Below are positions 57,101-64,000 of a DNA stretch of 64,000 bases, piece after piece. Origin of the DNA: Physcia stellaris. Lineage: Eukaryota; Ascomycota; Lecanoromycetes; Caliciales; Physciaceae. Made by a program: the position numbers and the translations under genes. Every line of letters starts with the position of its first letter. The first letter of the stretch is position 1. The notes below the pieces were generated by a model, which saw nothing but the letters and a program-made list of their open reading frames with translations, ran no database searches and was not told the DNA's origin. The stretch spans positions 186,001-250,000 of the forward strand of contig JABSSW010000025.1 of NCBI GenBank assembly GCA_018902385.1, read 5' to 3'.

Positions 57101-58887
57101 CTACTTCAACCAAGGTAAGCTGAACGTACCGACCCAGTCTTCGACCTCTCTCCTAAATTCGAGCACTTCCCCGATCTCATTGCCGTCCCCTACATATTCC
57201 AAGAAGGCATTGGCACTTCCCGGGTTCTTCCTGCCCTTCGACTCCATCTCTTCCTTCGCTTTCTTGTCCAAGGAGATTGTCATCGTGACAGCACGATCCA
57301 CAATTTCTGCTATTCTCCTGAAATCGTCAGGGAGTAGACCTCTGGTCGTCATGGCCGGGGACCCCATTCTGAGACCGCCAGGTTTCATCGCTGATTTATC
57401 GCCTGGCACTGTATTCTTGTTACTAGCGACACCGACGAGCTCCAGGACGCGTTCAACGCGAGCACCATCGATGCCTCGATCTTTGAGATCAACAAGCACC
57501 AAGTGATTATCCGTGCCTCCACTGACAATGTTATACCCAAGACCGCCTTTGTCTTTCGAATTGCCAAGTCGGTCAGCCAAAGCCTTTGCGTTTAGCAAGA
57601 CTGTCTTTTGGTACTCTTTGAATTCAGGTGTCTGAGCTTGTCGTAGAGCGACCGCAAGAGCGGTGATAGTATGGTTGTGGGGCCCTCCTTGATGGCCAGG
57701 GAACACTGATGCGTTGATGGGGTTCTCAAGGTCGTACAATTCCTCGACGCCCTTCTTGTTGACTCTCCGGACACCTTTTCGGAAAAAGATCATCGCTCCC
57801 CGTGGGCCTCGCAGAGATTTGTGAGTCGTCGTAGTCACCACGTCTGACGACGGGAATGGGGAAGGAATCACACCGCCAGCGACTAAACCTGAAATATGCG
57901 CCATGTCACTGAGTAGGTACGCACCCACTTTCTCAGCAATATCCTTCATTCGTTCATACTCTATGAGTCTGCTGTATGCTGAGGTACCAGCTATGATTAT
58001 TTTTGGGCGGTATAGACTTGCTAATTCTTCGAGCTTTTGGTAGTCAATGAGCCCTGTGGATTCATCAAGTCGATACGGCAGTGTTTCGAAGTACTTAGAT
58101 ATGGCTGAGATCTTTTTTGTAGGGGTCTGATACCCGTGAGATAGATGTCCGCCGTGAGGAAGATCCAGGCCCATTATACGATCATGAGAATTCAGGAGGG
58201 CAGAGTAAGCATAAAGGTTGGCCGGTGATCCGGATAGAGCTGTGGACTGAGTGAGAAATGCGCATGCAGCCAGAGGAATGAGTACCCACGCTGTACATTG
58301 ACGCCCCATTCCTTCTCGCTCAGACCGAACGTTTCCAAGGCTCGCTGTTGGCAAAGTCGCTCGGCCTCATCGATGTGCTGATTACCTCCGTAATATCGAG
58401 CACCAGGGTATCCTTCCGAGTACTTATCTGACGCTGATAAGTCTGCAATTTCTTCACATAGGAAACCACCTACTTTGCATTATGCTGCCGAGAGCGTCAA
58501 GAACCGCTTGAGAAGTGAAATTTTCGGATGGAATCAGATTTATGAAATGCTTCTGTCGTCTTTTCTCCTATTCCGATCACGACCCGTCAACTCTTTTTCG
58601 TCCGTTGTCTGTTCGAGCGTCCCCTATGGCCTACTTTTTGAAGTATATCAAAGACATCTGGGTCTGCGGCCTCGAGGTTGGCTGCAAGAAGCTGCTTAAG
58701 GTCAGTTCTAGGTGTGACACGATCCAGACAGGTGTCAAACTTTATGCTGGCTTTCTGAGCTCATGGAAGCCATATTCCGTCGTGCGTGCCATTGGCGATA
58801 TCGCATTACTCGGAAGGGTGTTGCTTTGGGCAGGTTTCTCGAGCAGCTGGAGAGAGGCCATAGTGCTGATCTACCATACAGGGCCAT
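57101..58887 (-). CDS. shm1: serine hydroxymethyltransferase, mitochondrial form
   Basis: Five exons: 58887-58741, 58694-58635, 58567-58474, 58427-58290 and 58239-57101, giving 525 aa. The introns are 46, 67, 46 and 50 nt, all GT-AG and phase-consistent; they restore [57 protein letters not shown] and [13 protein letters not shown]. The ATG at 58887 gives an Arg-rich start ([20 protein letters not shown]) without acidic residues, a mitochondrial presequence. The PLP lysine is in [15 protein letters not shown] near residue 287. The enzyme converts serine and tetrahydrofolate to glycine and 5,10-methylene-THF. The long last exon holds most of the fold; the front half is spread over small exons that are easy to miss. 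Only one SHMT is seen here, so the cytosolic form must be elsewhere. Confidence 0.93.
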
Positions 58888-60287
58888 AGCTGCTATAGTA
58901 TCTAATGGGTATGATTCACCAAGAGACAGTAAGTCATATCGCATAATTATCGCTTGGTCCCCATCCCAATTTCCTCAATTTCCTGGCTGTCCGGGCCGAG
59001 AGCCCTTTAGCGGCCACTCTATCATCGAAAGCCAAATCCCCAAACACGGAGGGATCTCCTCTCCTTCTTCACACAAACTAAATCCAAGAAGATGAGTTGA
59101 CCTTTCAAGGCAGCTACAGCTCTCACTTGATGGCTTCTGCCATTCAACGTGGGCGATGCTGACATGTTCTGGGTCCTTCACCACCTAAAAGAACAGTCTG
59201 AGACACTCTGATTGGATATCTTTGTGTTTACTACTTTATTGACCCTGCCTATTCCACGTCTCCCATATCTCCCATATCTTCTACGTTGGATTCACCGATT
59301 CACTTTGATGGGAGCTTTAGATATGCTAAAGTGCGCTTCTAACATGTACCCTTTTTCTTTTCTATACTCCGTAGCAAGGATTAGTATTTTTCTATTGTTG
59401 GAACTTGGAAGGTCGACCTTAAGACCATTTGTCCTGTCCCAACTGAATCGAAAATCGAATTGATGGGAACACATTGCATATCAACACAAGGGAAACGCTA
59501 ATTGCAATCTACTAGCCGTATCGCATGTGTATGTCTACACTTACACAAGATGGCCTTTGGTTCTGTGAAGGATTCATTGGATCCGGCGCTCAACATTGTC
59601 TTTGGGGAGTGTACCTGCTTGAAAGAAGCTGATCTATGCGAGAATCGATTATTCGGGCTTTTGACATCTCGATTAACATCAGCAGATATTGCCGACACCA
59701 AAAGCGAGATCACCTTCACCAGATCTTCAGTGATCGTACGTCCTGCCCAAGCGTACATAAAAAGTCTGCAAGTTCGGGAAGTTGTCCGGTTTTCTTATCT
59801 TCACTAAGCTATACTTGGCCAAAGATTTACCTTATGAATCGTCTTTGAAGCGCCAGTGATGCAGGTACGGCTCTCGCTTATTATCCGACCGAATTTTCCT
59901 GGTTCAACACGAGAAGACTGTCTAAGCATCGCGGCAAAACCTTTGTTTACTTGTTAGCCGCAATGCGATTCCGTAACATCATCGTCCCATGGTTCTACAT
60001 TGTGGGTCAAAGCCCATCGCCAAATCCTTGACTTTACTTAGCTGCACCCAAAACCCAGCATTTCGACGGGATATATCGAATTGTGGATCTTTTATCGGGC
60101 GATGACAAAGGCGATAACCGACCCGTCATACGAACTATATTGGTCCTGAGCCAGCCGGAATTTGGACTGTGGTGTGAGTCGAAGATATCTAGATCTTACG
60201 GGCTTTCATGTCATATAAGTTGTTAATTCTCTTGAAAACATCCATCTCGTGATTTTAGCACTGGGCAGATGATCCAAATCCTCAAAC
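58888..60287. other. intergenic, SHMT promoter and one short ORF
   Basis: The left end is the SHMT promoter. A plus-strand frame with an ATG at 59550 (MAFGSVKDSLDPALNIVFGE) stays open for 85 codons to 59807. It has balanced composition but no domain or signal peptide, so I do not call it. Nothing else was recognised. Confidence 0.35.
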
Positions 60288-60910
60288 ATGCGTCTCCTTC
60301 TTCCTCTCTATTTCCATCTCACCACCCTACTACTCCTTTCCTGGCAGATGCCCCTAATTGCTCACTCTTCTCCCATCGACTCCGATCTCCTTACACATGC
60401 TGTCCTACCTCGTTCCCCCTCCCCTCTTCCTGCCCCGACCTACATGACGACCCCTCTTGGCCACGGCTGGAGACTGCACATGATAACTCTGGATACTGTT
60501 GTCGGACCTCTGATCCGCACTAGTGCTGCAACCATTTTGACCAGCTTCTACCTCCAGATGCGCTTCAATGCCCAAACCCGGTGGAAGCAAACGCGTCCGA
60601 TGCAAAACTTCGTGGTCCGCCAAGGAAACATGAGGGTGCATTTTGCAGGTAATGCGGGGCCTCTAACATGGGAATTCGTGGCTTGGTGGGCGGACTTTAT
60701 GGCGGATTTGGCGAAAAGGGGGGTGGCCGGACGGTTGAAGTGTTGGTAAGTGGATCAACTTTTCCTCTGCCAAGGTCAGATTCGGGTGTGACTCCCATGC
60801 TTCTTTTTTATGGTGAGGCTGATCATTGGGTTCATCGCAGGATTTACAAGGACGGAACATGGCAGGGTATCCATGTCACCGTGGATTTTATTTCAGGTAC
60901 AGGAACTTGA
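60288..60910 (+). CDS. putative secreted protein, 175 aa, two exons
   Basis: Exons 60288-60745 and 60841-60910. The 95-nt intron (GTAAGT...CATCGCAG) joins LKCW to IYKDGTWQGIHVTVDF and carries the frame to a TGA. The first 26 residues form a strong signal peptide (MRLLLPLYFHLTTLLLLSW), with a likely cut after AHS. The mature part has one cysteine and a C-terminal half with an aromatic-rich helix (WEFVAWWADFMADLAKRG) followed by beta-like sequence. No family was recognised. The helix then I-x-V strand pattern near the end is also seen in the secreted protein at 709-1341 (TMEWLIGRWGLTESIWQVHV), so the two could be distant relatives; that is a guess. Confidence 0.6.
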
Positions 60911-61215
60911 GGCTACAGTACGATAGTAACTAGGAGAGCTTGGATTTGCAAGGAAAGACTGGTCATTTACTGAATACCCACTGGATGCGTTCTAATTAAG
61001 ACGATACATATATTAGAGATAGATAGCAATAAATCGCAATCCATCTTGGAAAATTGCAGAAGACCGGCTATGGTTTCCGGATGCACCGTAGAGAAGCTGA
61101 AATCACGCGTTTTGCCAGCCGAAAAGTAAGATCGAGAGAATTACTAGTAATGATAGCTGACCATACAGCCAATCCGGTAGAGGTTGCAGATCCATGCTTC
61201 GATTCAATACGATAT
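60911..61215. other. convergent intergenic region
   Basis: About 300 bases between the 3' ends of the secreted-protein gene (+) and the complex I gene (-). AT-rich at 60990-61030. No gene seen. Confidence 0.4.
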
Positions 61216-62277
61216 TTACAAAGCCCCATCTGTCCTCAATTTCTCATTTCCCCAAGGCTCCCCTGTCAACGCCGTCAGCCCCGCCATTGGCTCACAAGTC
61301 TTCCTCCCACTCATCGGCCCCGGACTCGGTAGCTTCACCCCCTGCGCACTATACCCCCTCGCAGCCTGCTCCTGCACATTTCCTCCCGCCCCCTGCTGTC
61401 TATCCGCCCCCTCCGTACTTCCCATACCTGTATTCGACTGTCCCGCGATCCCAGCCGTCCCACCTGCGGCGCCCGTCTGCTCTGCGCCTGCTTGCAGCGC
61501 TTTGAGAAGCGTGACGGTGGATTCGGGCGTCAGGTCTTCGTAGTAGTCGTCGTTTATCTGGATCATGGGTGCGTTGACGCAAGCGCCCAGGCACTCGACT
61601 TCTGAAAATGTGAAGAGGCCGTCTGAGGTCGTTTGGCCCGGGTGGACGCCGAGGTGGGACTCGATGGCCGCCATGATCTTATCCGAGCCGCAGCCGCCCA
61701 GCTGGCAGGGTGTCTATTCACGTTCCTAGTATCAGCGATCGTCTGCTACTTTTAGGGAAGCAGTGGAGCCCAGAGGACTTGGGAATGGAGGCATTCGCCA
61801 CGCACCGTCGTGCAGGCCTGGACGTGGAACCTCCCCACCGGGTCCCGGTTGTACATCGTGTAGAAGGTCGCCACCTCGTATACCCGCATCGGTGGCATTT
61901 CCAATAGCTTGGCGACCTCGTTCATGACGCTGATGCTCGTGAAGCCGTGCTGCCGTTGGCCGAGATCGAGGAGGGGCATCACGGCGGCTTTTTTGTATTG
62001 CGGGGGGTAGCGTTTGAGGATTTCGGCGATGAGCTTTTGGTTGATTTCGTTGAATTTGAAGGGGATGGAGGGGTTGTTTTTTGGGGAGTCGCGGTGCTAC
62101 GGTGGTATAATCAATATTACTTGCGATTGGGAGATTGGGGGAAGGAGGACGTACGACTTGGAGGGCTTCGCTTGCTGCGCGGGGGGTTGTTGTGAGGGTT
62201 CGGCATTGGGGTGGAGGTGGGATGCGTTGTTGGCGTGCAATGCGTCTTGATAGACAGGTAAGCGACTTGGAGGCCAT
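61216..62277 (-). CDS. nuo-24: NADH:ubiquinone oxidoreductase 24-kDa subunit (NDUFV2/NuoE)
   Basis: Three exons: 62277-62155, 62096-61806 and 61713-61216, giving 303 aa (an ATG one codon earlier, at 62280, is equally possible). The introns are 58 nt (GTACGT...CGTAG) and 92 nt (GTGCGT...AATAG), joining SEALQVHRDSP and [13 protein letters not shown]. The first 37 residues are an Arg-rich mitochondrial presequence. The [2Fe-2S] ligands are Cys 136, 141, 179 and 183 (CTTTPC and CLGAC). The fold core includes [19 protein letters not shown] and [15 protein letters not shown]. Between the core and the conserved end ([16 protein letters not shown]) is an unusually long Gly/Ala/Gln linker of about 50 residues. 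The protein is part of the matrix arm of complex I. Confidence 0.93.
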
Positions 62278-62280
62278 CAT

Positions 62281-63117
62281 GAAGAGGTTTCTGGCCTTGA
62301 AGTAATGTCGTTGAAGCTCAGAGCGCATGAGATGCGAAATCAATGACCCAATCCGTACTAGCTCGCGTCGATTTATCACTTCTCGATTTCTTCACGCTTG
62401 CTTTGCTCCCAACTTTCAACGACGCACCATGAGCCTTACGAGTGTTTGCTCTCCGTCCACCCTCCACCACTGCCGTGAAGATAGTTCGGCATCTGGATAA
62501 CGAGTTCAGCAAGCCTCATGTACTCGTGTCTCTGCTACGCTACCGTCAATGAACCCCAAGATGAGGATTGAGGAATGCCAAGATGTTGTCCATCTCATCG
62601 ACAACCGCAATAAAAATCATACAGTTTCCGCTTTTCCCTTCCCGATCCGCCTTCCTATCTTTTCTAACCCTCGCAGGGCAAGCTTTCTCTTAAGAATGAG
62701 ATATTTGTTTAAGGTCAGTGGGAAAGTGGAGCACGGCTTACCTTTTCTTTGACTTTAATCCTTCACACCCTTTAATTCACTCGAATGGTTTGTATGAACG
62801 TCTTATATGCAGCGAATGGTAGCCTTTAAGAGGTTTTTATTAGGGGCTAAGGGCTGGACCGTGTAACTCTCATTTAGTGGAAATCACATAGAGGTCGCAT
62901 GCGCGAGACTATCCCATAGTCTAGTGTGGTGCTACTTTGCCTCTCAGGCATCGTCACTGCTATAATCCATTGTGACAAAATGAATACCTGCTCTTGACAC
63001 AAAGCATATGAACATAACATGAAAGAAACATCATCTTCTGGTTCCGTCCGAAGTCGGGTAATCGTATGGTCAGTGGCCCCTCTTTATCGTATGCGCGAGA
63101 TGATGACATTGACGTAG
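62281..63117. other. intergenic, complex I gene promoter
   Basis: Upstream of the minus-strand nuo-24 gene. The first few hundred bases should be its promoter. Short frames (62549-62752 plus, 62960-63301 minus) are unsupported. Confidence 0.35.
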
Positions 63118-63600
63118 GAAACATCGACTCCAGTATGACAATTCCTATCCCGTCCCTGAAGGGTTGTACGACGAATTGGAGTTTGATGCTGCCACGGATC
63201 CACTTGCTGCCGACAAGATCGCTGCAGTAAAGACATTTCGTGAGATCACGAAATCCATAGATGTTCGCGTTATCATTCATATGAAAGGTAATCTTGTCCA
63301 CGAGGCCCTGGAAATGCTCAAGGAGAAGTTAAGCTTCGAGCATCGATTCTCAATTTTTTGCGAGCATCTATCGAAGCAGAATAATCACATTTACACTTGA
63401 AACAATTCTCATTTCGATCCTGTACTTGAATCCCACAGTCTATTATTTGTGGCTCAATTCTGACACACGTGCAGGCTAGAGACAAAGGCGACCGTCTACT
63501 TGTTGATACTTTCAGCGATGTCAATCCGTTTTCTCTGGCTCCTGACTATGATGTTATGCGAAACTCTGCGCTCGAGATCCAAGACACTAGAGAGCCGTGA
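63118..63600 (+). CDS. exon-like fragments of an unrecognised gene
   Basis: A stretch open from about 63120, after a GACGTAG acceptor-like site, reads LQYDNSYPVPEGLYDELEFD and runs to 63400. After a branch-plus-acceptor (CTGACAC...GTGCAG at 63460-63474), a second open stretch, 63475-63600, reads VDTFSDVNPFSLAPDYDVM and ends TGA. The composition of both looks like protein. The donor joining them is not clear: GTAAAG near 63227 or GTCCAC at 63296 would keep phase, but both leave doubts, and no starting ATG was found. It may be a real multi-exon gene, a gene entering from further left, or a decayed copy. Confidence 0.25.
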
Positions 63601-64000
63601 GCCTTTAGAAGCCTGGTTAGTCTGAGTCAGAGAACGTTCCGGGATAACATCATTCATAATTTGCACAGGTGCAATGCGTCAATGAAACGTTGAATCGTTT
63701 ATGTTAGGACTTTGAAAGCAAAGCAATCATCAGCTTCACTCGATCTGTTAATGATTTTGGTCCACTTGATTGAAATGATCGAATTCATCCTTCAATTCCT
63801 CTCAACGATCTTCTGGAAAATCTAGTCTTTGAAATCAGACGTCGCAAAGGAGACACTCGAAAGATCACAACTTTCAAATATCCAAAGCTCGATTCGAAAA
63901 GGATTCAGGTCTAGGCCTGTCCTCAGTTTACCGATCTTGCAAGCCGTCGTTTGATGGTTTGCGCCAACAAAATCCGATGCCTCGGAGATGTCGCTAATGA
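63601..64000. other. right end, no gene recognised
   Basis: AT-richer sequence with short open frames only. The neighbouring fragments end at 63600. Nothing could be supported. Confidence 0.35.

Noticed and set aside
58763-59095. 110-codon plus-strand ORF opposite SHMT exon 1
   Set aside because: It is the antisense shadow of the SHMT presequence exon and promoter.
59550-59807. 85-codon plus-strand ORF upstream of the secreted-protein gene
   Set aside because: No domain or signal peptide, and an antisense frame over the same bases is equally long.

Overview
The window is nuclear DNA from a filamentous ascomycete (Pezizomycotina). Genes are split by short introns of about 46-200 bp with GT...CTRAC...AG signals. 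The proteins have filamentous-fungal forms: an ApsA/Num1 cortical anchor, RasB, fungal Wee1, Vac7, a DUF3824 protein and a Zn2Cys6 regulator. The small secreted proteins and overall style suggest Dothideomycetes, but that placement is an inference. No ribosomal or transfer RNA gene, CRISPR array or intact transposon was recognised.

Layout. 0.7-2.3 kb: two small secreted-protein genes. 3.6-7.6 kb (-): a large cell-cortex protein with a C-terminal PH domain. 8.6 kb: a 203-bp palindromic MITE-like element in a gene-poor stretch. 11.3-12.1 kb (-): a Ras GTPase with a CVIL prenylation box. 15.4-16.6 kb (-): an unrecognised cysteine-rich protein. 19.1-21.4 kb (-): a short-chain acyl-CoA synthetase whose last part is frameshifted. 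21.9-24.4 kb (-) and 24.7-25.7 kb (+): a divergent mitochondrial pair, a CIA84/PPR-like factor and ribosomal protein bS18m. 26.5-30.0 kb (-): a Zn2Cys6 transcription factor. 30-34.9 kb: gene-poor, with decayed coding fragments. 34.9-38.5 kb (+): an ER-lumen DnaJ co-chaperone ending in RDEL, and the actin regulator Aip1. 39.5-41.8 kb: three short genes, including a secreted 8-cysteine protein whose second exon is hidden. 42.5-46.1 kb (-): Wee1 kinase. 46.9-50.0 kb (+): Vac7, with an apparent one-base frameshift. 50.6-53.8 kb (+): a DUF3824 protein. 54.9-56.4 kb (+): a beta-lactamase-fold hydrolase or transesterase. 57.1-58.9 kb (-): mitochondrial serine hydroxymethyltransferase. 60.3-60.9 kb (+): a secreted protein. 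61.2-62.3 kb (-): the 24-kDa subunit of complex I. The right end holds exon-like fragments of an unrecognised gene.

The genes form no biosynthetic cluster. Most are conserved housekeeping functions: nuclear positioning and cell cycle (ApsA/Num1, Wee1, RasB), actin and vacuole (Aip1, Vac7), ER folding (Scj1-like) and mitochondria (CIA84-like, Rsm18, SHMT, NDUFV2). Between them lie short, poorly conserved-looking secreted or orphan genes. These, the two G-run frameshifts and the palindromic element are the parts most worth a second look. Exon borders were placed by eye from splice signals, reading phase and family alignment from memory; no database search was possible.
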